64,000 nucleotides of DNA from Galdieria partita. Taxonomy: Eukaryota > Rhodophyta > Bangiophyceae > Galdieriales > Galdieriaceae. Below the pieces are notes generated by a model. The model searched no databases. It saw nothing but the letters and a program-made list of their open reading frames with translations, and had not been told where the DNA came from. Positions 30,721-43,155 of the stretch are shown one piece after another. The stretch lies in the NCBI GenBank assembly GCA_025991245.1, contig BQMJ01000073.1:92138-156137 (forward strand), read 5' to 3'. Position numbers and translations under genes: made by a program. Numbering within the stretch: position 1 is the stretch's first letter; each line of letters begins with the position of its first letter.

Positions 30721-32229
30721 AGTCATGTTTATTTCTATGTACTTGTGGTGTTGCAGGTATCTAATAAACCTTGTTTTCATGGTTGGCGTTCTTTCCGTAG
30801 CAAGCATCTAGTATCGTCATGACACAAGATGTCATTGAAGTCTTTGGAAGACTACACGAAAGTGGTCTTTAAAGAGTTTGTTTGAATACAGTTAACGAAA
30901 GCTTCGAAGCTGTCAAGCCTTTCGTCCACTTAGGAATACTAAATTTAAACATATTGGTAAGAAGTGTAACAATAAAAATAGTCAATTCCTTTGGTGTCAA
31001 AAGACAAAGTTCTAAAAAGGGGTCTTGTTTGAATTTGTTTATTGTTTGTCGCATTTCATTCACTGAATAGTTACACTCCCTAGCTAGCGTCTTCTATGAT
31101 CGTGCAATCCATTCTAGTATGTAGTATTAGTCATTCTTCTCGAAATTGCCTCAGCATTCTTTTAACCGCTCTTTTGAAAGAGGCTGCGATTGTAGAGTCC
31201 TCACAATAGAGTGCCTCCAACTTAAATTGTAAGATAGCAGTATTTCAAAGGAAACTAACAAGTCGAAAACAAGTCACGTCTAGTACTATCAACTAGAGTT
31301 ATTGAACTTTACCCATTTAGACACCAGCAAACGTAGTTGCAAGTTATAAGGTTGAGTTTGAACGAACTGTTATGCTGGCTGTTATTTCTTGATGACCAGA
31401 CAGCAACAGCATTGCAACAGTGCATGTTACTTCTAGTAATAAAAGGAAAGGAGACATTTTCGTTCGGTGTATATATTAGATTGGAAGTTTCAGTCGAAAC
31501 TAGCAGGACATGCAACAACCTATTTGGTTTATTTTAGGGTTTTCAACACATTCTTTCACCAATGAAAATCATTTTGGTTCGACTTCTTTTCTTATACCAA
31601 ACAATTGCGCAAGGCTTTTTGTTCGTTCTATGCGAATAATTGAAAGTTCCCAACAATTTAAAGAAGTGGTCAAAATTAAAGCGTTTGGTAAAATAAAAAA
31701 GTTGACGTCTGTTATAGTATGTGGGTAACTTGTCACCCATTCTTTTACATTGAAAACTGTAACAATCAGTGCACAAATAATGTTGCCATACTTTAACTCG
31801 TTTTTCCTTGTCTTTGGGTTGGTAGAAATTGGATTGAAGTCGATGCCCGCTTTCAAATGTTGTACTGCAAGCTGCATTCTGTTCATTGGTGAGATCTGCC
31901 AACGTACTTTTTTCTCCTTAGAAAAGCCTTTCTACACAAAGTAGTCCAATTTCGACACCAATCCTGTACTTTCAACTCTTGTATGCAAAGAAACCTTAGT
32001 AGAGATCGCATGTACTTCAAGGCCTCGTGAGTTGAAAACGTTGGCCTTGGTAGTTTCAAAGTCGGCAATTGTAACAAGCAATTAACTGCCAATGGGTTTC
32101 AACATATCACGAGCAATCCTACAATCTTCTTTGTATTCCTCTTTGGCAATCGCTTCGTCTCAAAATGAGAAGGCTCACTAGGCTCACAAGGAAGCTGTTG
32201 ACAATGGAAAGTCGGTTGTTCAAATTATG
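30721..32229. other. Intergenic, no supported gene
   Basis: Open frames on the minus strand at 31543-31902 and 31883-32092 overlap in different frames and show no domain. The part around 31083-31180 resembles 48108-48180 loosely, which suggests old repeat sequence. Confidence 0.45.
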
Positions 32230-32730
32230 TTACCAACACGTTGCAGAAATTGTTTTAGTTGTGGTGGATGGCAGCTTTCGAGTTTCTGTTGGCCAGTTTG
32301 AGGTCATCTAAGTTGCAATATATGAGCTAGTTGGCTGGGAAACACAGAAAGATCTATGAATCTTTGGGTTCTTCTCTAGTTGAGTAGTATAAAAATTGCA
32401 CTTCAGTTTCTCGCCAACTTTGAGTTTTCATTAGCGTTTTGGAATATTTTTTGACAACGTCCATTTTTAAAGTTGTCAGGAGAGGGTCTCTACAAGACCT
32501 GTTGTTGTAGATACTTTTATCGTGTTTTCAAGAGCGTCGTGGCATATTAAAGTATTCTGGACATAGTTAGTCATTTATTGAGTTGTTAGTATCTGCTCCC
32601 CTGGTAACTCAGTTATGCTTATCCAGCCATCAAATGCTTCAGTAATTCCAGAATGTTTCGCTGTAGTCTGTTTTGTTATGTGAGGCATATACTGTTTGAA
32701 ACTCTTCAGACTTTTCGTCGTATAAAGAGT
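32230..32730. repeat. Dispersed repeat family R, copy 1
   Basis: Aligns by eye with 51185-51760, with shared blocks such as GATGGCAGCTTTC, ATATATGAGCTAGTTG, TTTGAGTTTT and GTTTGAAACT in the same order and spacing. A weaker third copy lies at 47540-47760. It directly precedes the helicase relic. Confidence 0.6.
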
Positions 32731-32879
32731 AAAATTTCCTGAGTATGTGTTAGTGACTGTTCAGCCCTGCTCCAGGTCAAATAATTGTCGCTAAGGAAGA
32801 AGTTCCTGTTACATATGAACTGCCCTACGTCTCTGAAGTCGTCGTACCTTCCTTTCTCTACGCAGCAGACTGCTCCATA

Positions 32880-34330
32880 AAGTTCGCGAGTTTCAACTGT
32901 TCAGGCAACTTGTCCTTCAAACCCTATCTCGTTCAGCGTAGCTGTCTCCGTGGCTCCGAGTTGTTTACAGAAGAAGACTTGTGGCCTCAGAGAGACACTT
33001 CTGTAGGTTTAGAGGACCCAAACACTTACACCCTTTCTCCAAAATAAGCAAAAACCACGTGGCATCGATGGAATAATTTAAAAGCGCCTCACAAACTTTT
33101 TGGCGGGTTTATCGATTGTTGTAACATTTACCGCTGGCGAGCCACTGCCCTTCTGGAAATTGACTACCTCTATGAAAACAGAAATGATTGGAAAGCAGCT
33201 CTGAGGAGCAAGCTACCTGGGCAGATTTTATCTGCTTTTCCAAAAGAGAAGTTGTTTCTTGCTTCCTAAGAAGAGCAGGAGATCCCGTGGGGGCGGACAG
33301 TATCTAGTGATCCTTTCAAATCTCTGAAAGACGTTCTTGAGAGTCTCTCAGCAGTGAACCAACAATTCGCTCCTGTTCTGAATGACAAGGAGTTTATCCT
33401 GCAGTCACTAAAGTCCATATCGTGGAGAAATTGCATCGTTTTGCCCCACAGACCAGGTATTGGATTGAGCAAGTCGGCACTCTACTAGTGCCATTGAAGA
33501 AGAGATCAATGCAGTTAAAAGTTTTTTACGAATCGCAGCTCGTCAAAGTTACAAAATATTGCTAAATCTTTTGACTCTCTCGTTAAGATCCGAGATAGTA
33601 CACGCCCAAAAGTTTCTTTTTTGCTACGGCTCTGGAGGCAACGGAAAGAGCACGCTGAGAATTTTTCTGAGTAATGCTCTGAAAGGAAGGAGTTCTTATT
33701 GGACTCCTCCTTCATTGCGCGGTCGAGAGTAAAAAGGAAGCTGCAAAAAGCACTTTACTGGCTGCTGCGGGTAAGTCGTTGATTTTCGTCGAAGAACTTC
33801 CTCGGAAGGTCTGGTAGTGGCTTGGTCACAGGAAGAAGAGTATTCTCCCGGTATTCTCCCGCAAGGTTGAGTCGACTCCGTTCACAGCGGAAGTCACTCT
33901 ACTTGGCAACGCACCAGTTGACCTGACTGCCTCGGATAATTCCTATCGAGTTCCCTAACGTATTGCAAGGACAAACTCGAGGCAGCCTTGATTAGAGTTT
34001 TGCTGGAAAGCATCCTTTATTGACAAGCGCTATCCAGATGGTGTCCGAGTATTTATTTGAAAGTGACGAATTTTGCTTCGAAATAATGAAAACAATCGAA
34101 TGTGATCCCGGTAAAGAATCTTTTGTGGTGAAGACCCTCGCCAAAAGGGTCAAAGCATTCGGCGTTGCTCCATCGTTTCCAACTTATGGGCGCTGGTGTC
34201 AAGAAACATAGACTTAGAGCGTGCTATAAGGTAATCAACTGCAAGCGCACTTATGCCCAAGAATAAACTAGTGTTTTTCCGACCTGAAGTCCGTCAAGAA
34301 GAGGATTAAAGAGCTCTGGGAGCCTCTTTG
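32880..34330 (+). pseudogene. Relic of a D5/SF3-type DNA helicase (mobile or viral origin)
   Basis: Decayed plus-strand coding sequence. A frame open over about 33510-33732 has a helical lead-in and the Walker A motif YGSGGNGKST (about 33625-33654), followed by LRIFLSNALKG. In another frame near 33779 comes KSLIFVEELP, a Walker-B-like strand. Near 33890-33960 PFTAEVTLLGN and ASDNSYRVP recall the D5-type helicase pattern of a strand, Asn and a late Arg. Upstream and downstream pieces (32890-33250, 34020-34330) are in mixed frames. Such helicases belong to large DNA viruses, their satellites and plasmids. Multiple stops and frameshifts make it inactive. Confidence 0.5.
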
Positions 34331-34729
34331 TGTCCAAAGATCTGCTGAAGTCACGAACTCTAGCAAAAACCTTTCCCGTGAGTCAACGAAAGAGGATTAG
34401 TGCAGTCCTTGAAGAAGAGGGAGCATTTGGCAGCTGAAAACGTAACTGATCCAGGGGGAGCTGCTCTGTATGTGCGCAGACTAAAGCTACACTAAAGTCG
34501 GCAAGATCTGTCATTTCCTTTTCTGCTTTTCGAAAGAATGGATTTTCTGATAAAAAGGACTCGTCAAGTCGCGCAATTTGTGGTTGTAGGCCACTTTTTG
34601 CAGGAGGGTTACCAACGAGTGATCGGTCTATTGGATTATTTCGGGGGATTGAATGAATGGTTGATGATCCCGTAGAACCAAACGAAAAAGCAAAGCAACC
34701 AACATGCCGTGAAGTGATCGCGAACCCTC

Positions 34730-36265
34730 ATGTCAGGTCCAAATCTTTCCGTTGAACGGATGAATGTGCAACCGAATTTGTTCCAACATCAAAAAGCATT
34801 GGACCCTAGCTTGACCCACTGTATTCACTCTTTTTGGTTTGATCTTTGTTATAGTTGCAAGATGGAAGTCTCCAATGAAATTCAACCAAATGATAGTTGT
34901 TTGGAACTGTTGGAAGACATGAAAACACAAGACCCTTCAGTGTTAGAAGAGAAACTTACAGGACAAGAGAATGATACCTCCGACTCAGGTACAGTTGACC
35001 CTGATAGAATGGCAAAGAGATACCGTGCTTCCTGGATTATGACTGCAGTATTGATTGCAGCAGAAACAGCATCCTCTGGAATGCTATCACTTCCTTCAGC
35101 TGTTCAAGTATTAGGTTACGTGCCTGGTTCTATATTGTTAGTCTATCTAGGAGCTGTTGCCACCTACACCGGATACTTGATACATATATTTTGTCGAAAT
35201 CATAAGCAAGTGCGCAACTATGATGAAGCCGCAGGTGTCCTTTTTGGACGTTGGGGACGGGAGTTAGTATTTGGAGGACAAATAATCTTCTTGATATGTG
35301 CAATGTCTTCCGAGATAATACCAGGAGGTGATGCTATTGGCGCTCTTTCCTCTCAAACCTTATGTGCCTCTCTATCCACTTTAATATTTACTGCAGGTGG
35401 AATTGTACTTTCTGTTCCACGTACGCTGCGAGGAGTAAGTGTTTTGTCAATTAGCTCTCTAGTGACTTTAGTCGGATCAACTGTCATATGTATGGTTGGA
35501 GTAGCTAGACAAAATGTTACCTATCCAGGAGGTCTTTTATCTTCTGGCAAAACACTGGAAGCTTTTACTCGGCCAACCTTTTATAATGCAATCGTTGCCG
35601 CCACTGATATTATATTTGCCTATGCTGGACATGTTGCATTTGTCAATTTTATTCGAGAACTCGTTGATCCGAAGCTATTTCTCAAGGCATTATTTTGGGC
35701 ACAAGGGTTTATAATCAGTCTCTATATTCTTGTTGCCATATACTTTTATTCATTTGCTGGGAATGGCACACAGTCTCCTTTTTTTGGAGATGTGGCAAAT
35801 ATCAAAGTCCAAATGGCAGCTTATGGAGTATTGCTACCCAATCTATTTTTAGCAGGAGTTATTTATTGTAATGTTACTGCTAAGAATATTCTTCGAAGAT
35901 TTCCTCGTAGAGAATTGGCGTATGCAAGAAACAAACGGAGTTGGGCTTTATGGCTCTTGATAATGTTTGCTTTGTGAGCATTGGCCTATGTTTTGGCAGA
36001 AGCTATTCCTATATTTGATGATTTGATTGGCATTGCTGCTGCACTGTTTGCTAGCCAGTTTACTTATGGACTTCCTTGTTTGTTTTGGTTATATGACCAT
36101 CGTCAAGCTTGGAAACAACGCATCTTCTCCACCACAGTTCATGTCATTCTGTATCTCATGTCTCTTTTCATTCTAGGTGTAGGCGTTTATTCTTCAGCTT
36201 ATGCTATCAAAGTATCATATCAAGAGGGACAAATTGCTGCACCTTTTACTTGTTCGTTTGGTTAA
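34730..36265 (+). CDS. AAAP-family amino-acid transporter with in-frame TGA
   Basis: Reads as 511 codons in one frame except for TGA at codon 416 (35975-35977). The N-terminal ~100 residues are hydrophilic and acidic. Then ~11 membrane helices start with ETASSGMLSLPSAVQVLGYVPG, the entry signature of auxin/amino-acid permeases (SLC32/36/38 type). After the TGA the frame continues ALAYVLAEAIPIFDDLIGIAAALF, which is the conserved late helix of the family. The stop therefore sits inside a membrane helix and truncates a normal protein. An 81-nt in-frame intron (35974-36054, GTGAGC...GCTAG) would remove the stop but delete that helix. Options are recent nonsense mutation, readthrough, sequencing error or splicing. 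Confidence 0.7.
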
Positions 36266-36829
36266 TCCACAGTTTTAAATGCTTGTCAAAAAGTTGACAA
36301 AGCGTGACGGATGGATAAGTAATGAATATAGTAACCTTCTAGAATGGAATGATCATAGTGACAAGTACTATCACTTTTCTGGATTATGTTCAATTTGTTG
36401 TCTTTTATGAAGAACTACCAATAATGAAGAATATATCACTACAGTTCCACTAAATTTCTTTCATTTTTAAACAAAATTGCTTGAATTTGTGTTAGGAAGT
36501 AAGAAAAACAAAAGGCTGAGTTGCTTACTGACAGCAGTCTTCTTCTGTGAGAGCAACGAGAAATGGTTGTCAATATACAGTCATGTTTAGTTTCTCAAGC
36601 AACCTTTTCATTTCAAGCTCTCCTGTTTCCAATACTTTTGAGCTCTGGCTCAAGAGCGCTTTTGAACGACGAAGTTCTTTTAGTCTTGAGTCGGAGATGA
36701 AAGGAACGCCGTTAGCGGGAATAGAAAAAAAATTAAATTCGACTTGTTGAACTGAGATTCCAAACAGGCACTTCTTGCTGTTGCGTGTTTTATCACTTCT
36801 AACTACTACATGAGTCATAATGATATGAT
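36266..36829. other. Intergenic, no gene seen
   Basis: 3' flank of the transporter. Antiparallel short frames at 36547-36818 lack features and are probably part of the adjoining repeat. Confidence 0.5.
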
Positions 36830-38130
36830 ATTTTTGAGAGTTTTCCTTATAGAATTCACAAAGTAGAAAGAGTCTACCAAGACCCGGCTTGTTTTGTTTG
36901 ACACCTGTCTACAACTTGGCTTGAACCTTGAGTTTCACGAAGCTTGAAAACGCTTATATTTAGTACAAGCACATGGAGATTGTAACTGAGTTTGTTACTG
37001 AGGACCGATGCTCATTTTCCTTGAGTAGTGTCGAGAGAACAGCATACACAGACAAAGCTTCAAGTTGTCGTTGTGTTCGAAGACTGGTTCCCTCATAGAT
37101 ATTTTGGTTGGTTTCCTAGTAGAATTCTAGCACTGAATGTTGTTCTGTGAACTGTTGCTGAGAATTCTCTTTCCTGCCACAATCAATGTCTCTGTAGCAT
37201 TCGTTCAAAGTAGATTCTGAGTAATTTCTTGTGTACAGCCGATTCCTTTACTTGTATCATTTGTGTCCAGTGAGCTAATTGGAGAGAGGAGAGCGACCTT
37301 ACAATAGAACTTGATATTCCAAAGTGAATCCCTTTTTGTAAAACCCAAGTGAACTTAGTTTGCACATACCAGTCTTCGAAGGATTTTTGCGTGGTTCTTT
37401 GCAAAGTTTACTTGAAGAGGGCAATGAAGGATGCTGGAGGGCCCAAAGCCACGAGTTATCGGTGATCTAACTTATAACAAGACTTGGAAGAAAGAGACTT
37501 TGTACCTCGAGAAACTCTAACAAAGGAGAGGATGGGCAACTCTGACAGAATTTATGTTTAGAACAGATAAGCGGAGTTTTGTGTACTCTTCAATCAACAA
37601 GTGCACAGGAGTTGAAAGTTTGTCAGACACAGTTTCAACGGGACACTGTTTGAATAGTATCGTTATTATGACTGGAATAAACCTGTCTTTCTATTAGAAA
37701 TACACAATCATATAGGCATGTACAATTGCTAGACATGATAGACAGAAAGTCTGAAAGCACAAAATATCGTTTGGCAGACTGCAATGTAAACCGCCATTGT
37801 TTCGGCACACTGAATGTCAAAAGGCAATATTCATAAATGTACAAGAGATTCCAGGGTCTTACGACATTACACGGCAAAGTTCAATAATAGATTAATATTT
37901 TATTCTCGATATCTTTTTGACTTGAACAATCTATCTTCATTTGCTAAAATGGAAGTCGAGTAGAATTCTGCATTACATTGAAGATACGCTGAATTTCGTG
38001 ATAAGCAAGATATACAAGAATTCTAGTCGGATTTGATTTGAAATGATAAAATTGTCTGAAAAACAAGCGTTGTTTATCATATTGATTATGAGAAATATAG
38101 AAAGATTGAAAATAAATTTCTAGACAGCTA
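36830..38130. repeat. Dispersed repeat family S, copy 2
   Basis: Best match is 52740-54000: shared blocks include GACCCGGCTTGTTTTG / GGCCCGGTTTGG, ACTTGGCTTGAACCT, CCTGTCTTTCTATT and ACGCTGAATTTCGTGA, in the same order over about 1.2 kb. Noncoding. Confidence 0.6.
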
Positions 38131-39612
38131 CTCAATCCTGTTATAATAGCAAGAAAGGCACCCGTTTAACGAAAAGAGACAAAGAACAAACTACAGTATA
38201 CATTGTAGAAATGGGAATCGTTGAAACAAGAAAAATACTTTTGATCATAGCGAAGGAATCGAAACTTGGCATCCAGTTTTGTTCTATCCTAATATAAGAG
38301 AAAGACAATCTGAACAACTGCTATTACTAAGTAACAAAAATTTCAACATTGTGGATTCGAATGAAAATTGGAAAGAAACAAGAATTGTACAAATGGAACA
38401 TCCATTGTAAGGCAAAAGAGAAAGAATTCAAAATCTCTGATTCAGTAACGAGGACTAAATCCTTTATTGACTATTTACTGAAAGGATATGAAAAACAACT
38501 ATGAAGACCCACCAACGATAAGGACATGAACAGCAAAAACAGAGCAACTTGTGGAATACATCATTTAGTCGTCAATTTAGAGAATTTCGAATCAGATAAT
38601 TGAAATCTGCTAAAAAGATTGACAAGGTACAATTTTAAATGAACGACCTCGAAAAAGCCTCGAGAGGGATTCAAATAAATGATGACATGATAAATAAGGA
38701 GAATCGTTTGTGTCTTCCTACTTCTTCTAGAAGTGACAAACAGCAGTGCTGCATATATCTATTGAACAATGACTAATCGTACAGTGTTTGATAGTTGGCT
38801 CATTTCGCCAAGCTGCTATACGATTCTTCCGAGACTTTGTAAAAGAGAGAGATTGAAATTGGTCTATGGAAGCAGTCAGAAAACTTTGTAATATCATTCC
38901 TGAGTGAATCAAAATAAGAACACGACAAGCAAACAATATCATCAATTACTGAGACAAGTCGGCTGAATAGAAAGCAACAGATACCCTTTCTGTACGACCC
39001 GGTGAATAGAATAAAACACCCAAATTGTCGATTCCAGATGAATTCTCCAGCAATTGTATCGACCAGTACTCAAAATAATTTTCTCGACACAATGCCCAAA
39101 AAATGAAACCACGAAGCCTGAACTCTCAATAAGAACAAAAATGGTGTGATGTCTCAAATACAAGAAGACAATACAAGTATTTTGAAAGGAATGATATCTG
39201 GACTTGTTTGTAAATCGACAGTAATTTTAGTAAATAGTTCAGCAGAACTCTAGAAGAACGAATGAGCTTGCAATCAGCGAAGTAGGAAAATTGCAAAGGT
39301 CGTATAATTATTTCAAGGAATGTCACAAGATTTGAAAGTGTTCAGCCAGACCAAAGTCTCCGGAGTAAACTTTAGTTTTAATCTTCAAAGAACACATCAA
39401 TAAGAACGCAATTTAACCAAATCGAGAACTCAGAATCTGCGTCTTTGAATCTAACTAAATTGCCTCTTACACAGTATTTAAAACACGAATAAAATATTGT
39501 ACAATCCAAAGAAACTTTGCATCCGAAAGATTCACTTCGGGATAAATCGTCTTACGGTATATTTCGAGTTTGTAAACTTTTGCTGTTTTTGTGTGATTTG
39601 ACCACATTTGCA
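38131..39612. other. Intergenic, no gene seen
   Basis: About 1.5 kb, AT-rich, without recognisable coding sequence. Short minus-strand frames (38727-39326) have no domain. Confidence 0.5.
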
Positions 39613-40749
39613 ATGAGTACCACTGAATATCTTCAAGACTTTAACACTATCTTTGAACTTTCTTGTGGCCACTGGAAAACTTCAATTCTGAGAACTATTG
39701 TGTCACTGGGCTTCTTAGACATAATTGAGGAGAAGGCAAATAAAGGGCCTGTGCTTGCAACAGAGGTTCTACGACTACCTTAAGTTCTGTTCCAAGGCTA
39801 ATGGTATTGCATAGGTCGCTTCTCTTTGTGAAACAGATAAAGATTTTACCTATCGAGTCCTTAGAGCTGCGACTACCTTGGGTCTGGTTACGGAACACCA
39901 AACTCCCCAACGTTCTTTCACAGTTGCTCGATTGGGTTGTGCACTTCTTAAAAACCGTCAGAACTCTGCAAGAGATATAGTCCTGTGGGAAGGAAGCAAA
40001 GAACTCTGCAAAGTCTGGTTGGAGCTAGAAACAGCTGTCAAAACTGGTAAAAAGGTTACTGACGATGTGTACGTTCGTTCTTTTATACTAACTCGCCTCT
40101 TAATTCGTTCAGTTTTGGTGGTGACTTGTTCCAATTTATTGCTCGTCCAAATCCAGAGAGTAGACAGTTCTTGAAAACGTTTCAGGCAGCAATGACAGCA
40201 GGGAGTAACTTTGAAAAGTCGGCAATTCTCCAATCGTTTGATTTTTCTAGTTATGAAAGTATTTGCGATATTGGGGCTGGTGAAGGTACACTTTTGAAGG
40301 CAATTTTGAGGAAGGATGCACATCTACAGGGTACTATTTCAGATTTGCCTAATGTTATAGAGGAAACGGTTATTATTGAGGAAGATTTGAGAGATCGCTG
40401 CAGAAAGGAATCCTGTGATTTCTTTCATAGTGTTCCACGTTCTCATGATCTATATATATTGAAACGTGTTTTGCACGATTGGGACGATGATAAGAGCGTT
40501 CAAATTTTAAAGACTGTAAATGATTGCAGTCCGTCTCACGCGAAACTCTTGCTTTTGGACTGTGTGATTCTTGATTCAGATACTTCTTCTGTTGGAAAAC
40601 TGATGGACCTTCATATGGGCATTTGTAATAACGGTAAGGAGCGTACAGAGGAGGAATGGAAGAAACTTCTCATGAATAGTGGGTGGAATTATCTTGGTTT
40701 GAAGAATACGACGAGTCATATTTGCGGTATTATGGCCAATAAAGACTGA
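39613..40749 (+). CDS. SAM-dependent O-methyltransferase (plant COMT/ASMT family)
   Basis: Exons 39613-39765, 39815-40068 and 40113-40749 (introns 49 and 44 nt) join to 347 aa. The N-terminal dimerisation domain (FELSCGHWKTSILRTIVSLGFLDII; YRVLRAATTLGLV winged-helix part) is followed by FGGDLFQFIARPNPESRQF, SAM-binding DIGAGEGTLLKAI, ISDLPNVIE, LKRVLHDWDDDKSVQIL with the catalytic His of the family, and GKERTEEEWKKLL. Family members methylate hydroxyls of small aromatics, polyketides or carotenoids; the substrate is unknown. In this damaged region it is the only intact enzyme. Its last 34 bases overlap the tail of the minus-strand NTPase pseudogene. Confidence 0.8.
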
Positions 40750-42198
40750 CTTGTTTGTATGTTTCGTTGCCTTCTGCGTTCAGTGAACTCATTTCGTACT
40801 TTTGACCAAACGATCAAAATAAGTCTGATTGCGACAACTGCTTCAAATACACGACACTTTGCAGAGGAGAAACACTCAATTGGCTCTAATTTAAGTGAAC
40901 GAACAAGTATCTTTTCCAATAACGAGAGAGATGACAGCTTCTGGAAGGTTCCAACAAATACTTTTCGAAGCAACACTTGAAAAGTATCAAGGTCAATAGG
41001 ATACCGATAGAGTCCCATTTCATTAACAGCATCAAATAAATAATACTCCGAGTTTAATGCATTATATACTTTGAAAGATATATGATACAAAGCCATCATC
41101 AATAATATGTCAAATTCACTTTTTTTCATCCTCGTCTGAAGTTGATATGCGTTGTATAAACGGTTCAGCACAAATTCTTCGGAAACTATCCTCATTCATA
41201 CATGACAAGCATTCTTCTTTCAACATAAAAGGCTGTCTTCTTGTTTGTACATAATTCAAAAGCATATTCACTGCACGAGTAAGCAGACCAGGGACTCCAC
41301 CGGTAGATTCCAATAGTGCCTCTGCCAATTCATTTACTGAAAAAGAAGGACTACATAGAATATCACAAACTCGATATTGAACCTGTTCTTCGAGATGACT
41401 TTTTTCAAGGAATTCAACGATACTGGACGAGTTTAACGGTGATAACGAAATAAAGTGTAGCAACACCCTTGGTCCAAAAGCTACAGAATTCTTAATTCTT
41501 AAACCCTCGCTTTTCCCAACAACAATAACGAACAGATTGTTTTCGTTACACAACTCACGAACAATCTCAAAGAAGTCGTTGTATGGAAAAACTTCACCAT
41601 CTTGTGTCCTTTCGAAATCAAATTCGTCGTAACTTTCGTCTAGAGCACCAACTTCATCAAACACCACAAGAAGAAACTGATCAGTACGCATGTTTAATAC
41701 TTCACGGATTTTCTCAATTAACATATCAGTTCTAAGTTTCAAGACTTCGAAACACTCATTAGGGTCCGGTTCTTCAAACCCCGATCGTCGACAGGCCGAC
41801 TGGTACAACAAGTAAAAAAGAGCCCATTTTAGACTTCTTTCCTCAGGATCAGTTCGTTCAAGTTCTCTCAAGTCAACGTACAAGAAAGCCGAATCTTTCA
41901 ACCTATCCAAAAACTCTTTCTTGGAAGAGTCCGAAGCAAAAGACGACAGGGAAGTTTCACTCAACCTCCGTATCAACTCCAAATAGTTGATACAAAAAGT
42001 AGTCTTGCCGGATCCAAACATATGAGGCGCGAATGGGATCGTCAAACGGTAATAGGTACTGCTTGATTGCCCCTTAAGTTGCTTTCGGTTATTGTGAAGT
42101 TCGTAAAGTTCTTCTGTAACGCGGTACGCATCCTCTTCACGACCTACAACAACAGGCTCGAACGTGTCACGAGGAACCCACTTATCACCGAATATCAT
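40716..42198 (-). pseudogene. P-loop NTPase, Crinkler/RHS-like, frameshifted and truncated
   Basis: From ATG 42198 a 360-residue frame carries Walker A APHMFGSGKTTF, Walker B FLLVVFDEVGAL, a sensor-like strand FVIVVGKSEGL, and ESTGGVPGLL. It stops at 41116 right after an A7 run (41120-41126). One base less in that run continues the frame to 40716, through LLMMALYHISFKVYN, a segment with a counterpart in the larger NTPase ending at 43156. The C-terminal nuclease-like part of that paralogue is missing, and the tail runs into the antisense end of the methyltransferase gene. Crinkler/RHS-type NTPases are known as effector or transposon-linked proteins. The family link is by pattern only. Confidence 0.55.
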
Positions 42199-43155
42199 CG
42201 TCGCCAAAACGAAATCGGCAATATGCGTCAAAAAGGATATTCCGAAGGACACTTAGTTCCATACTTGTGCGTCGGGTGTTGTACTTTCTGTTGTTGAATT
42301 CAAAGAAGAGTGTCTTTGAAATATGAGTAGAAACTTGTGATGTGTCTTCGTTCGTCCAAATACCTTTCCAACTGTTGTATTCAACAGTTATTAGAGCTTT
42401 AAGAAAGAGATATATCTCTATCGAGAACGACTCTTGTGTTCATAGTAGATATGCGAGATCAAAAGACACCTTTGAGCATATTATTTGGAGACATCTGTAT
42501 TTGGTCCTTGCAATGCGGTACTTTTCTCTGCAATTGTACTTTACTGACTCCTGTGTATCTCTCTCTCTCTTGCAAGATACCAGTTTTCAAAGACCTCGTT
42601 TATAGCGCTTTAAGTTTTCACAAATAATCTTGTACAAGTATCTTGTACTATCTAGATAAAGAGATGTTATTCCAAGCCCACTCGAGGAAACCTTGAATAA
42701 CGGTCCCAATCGGAATAGTTTCTACTGCAGCTTGATCTCTTTGTCACTTTTTTACAACAGTTATAGACAATAGAAACTTGTTTTGTGCTGTTTTTGTCAA
42801 TTTTGGTTGATCAAAGTAACTGTTCTTTTCCATAAAGGGCAGCACAACAGAGACCAAAGGGCTTGAGAGATATCGTCATGAGAACCATTTCCGTCCAAAA
42901 AAGAGGATATTGCATAGTTCAAATAGAGAGTACCATATGTGAAATACTTTCAGAGAAAGAGATACAAATGTTTAAACAAATGAACTTGTGTCTTCCAAGT
43001 CATTCTCCTGTATGATACACTACAAGATGTTGAGTATTATATAAGAAGTGAACAACTGACAGCTTTTTCATATTCTCCACATGCATTCAACTCTATAAAG
43101 ATCATAAAGTGTGACAGAGAAAATCAAAACGAAGCGAAACTTGGATATAAAAAAC
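42199..43155. other. Intergenic, no gene seen
   Basis: About 950 bp between two same-strand NTPase genes. It probably holds the promoter of the shorter one and the 3' region of the longer one. A (TC)n run lies at 42560-42572. Confidence 0.5.

Noticed and set aside
35974-36054. Intron that would remove the transporter's TGA
   Set aside because: Splice sites are acceptable and the length is a multiple of three, but it would delete a conserved membrane helix and is longer than most introns here. Not excluded, only less likely.
40716-41195. A -1 programmed frameshift at the A7 run
   Set aside because: The slippery-looking run would send ribosomes into a frame with an early stop; the homologous continuation needs +1 or loss of one A.
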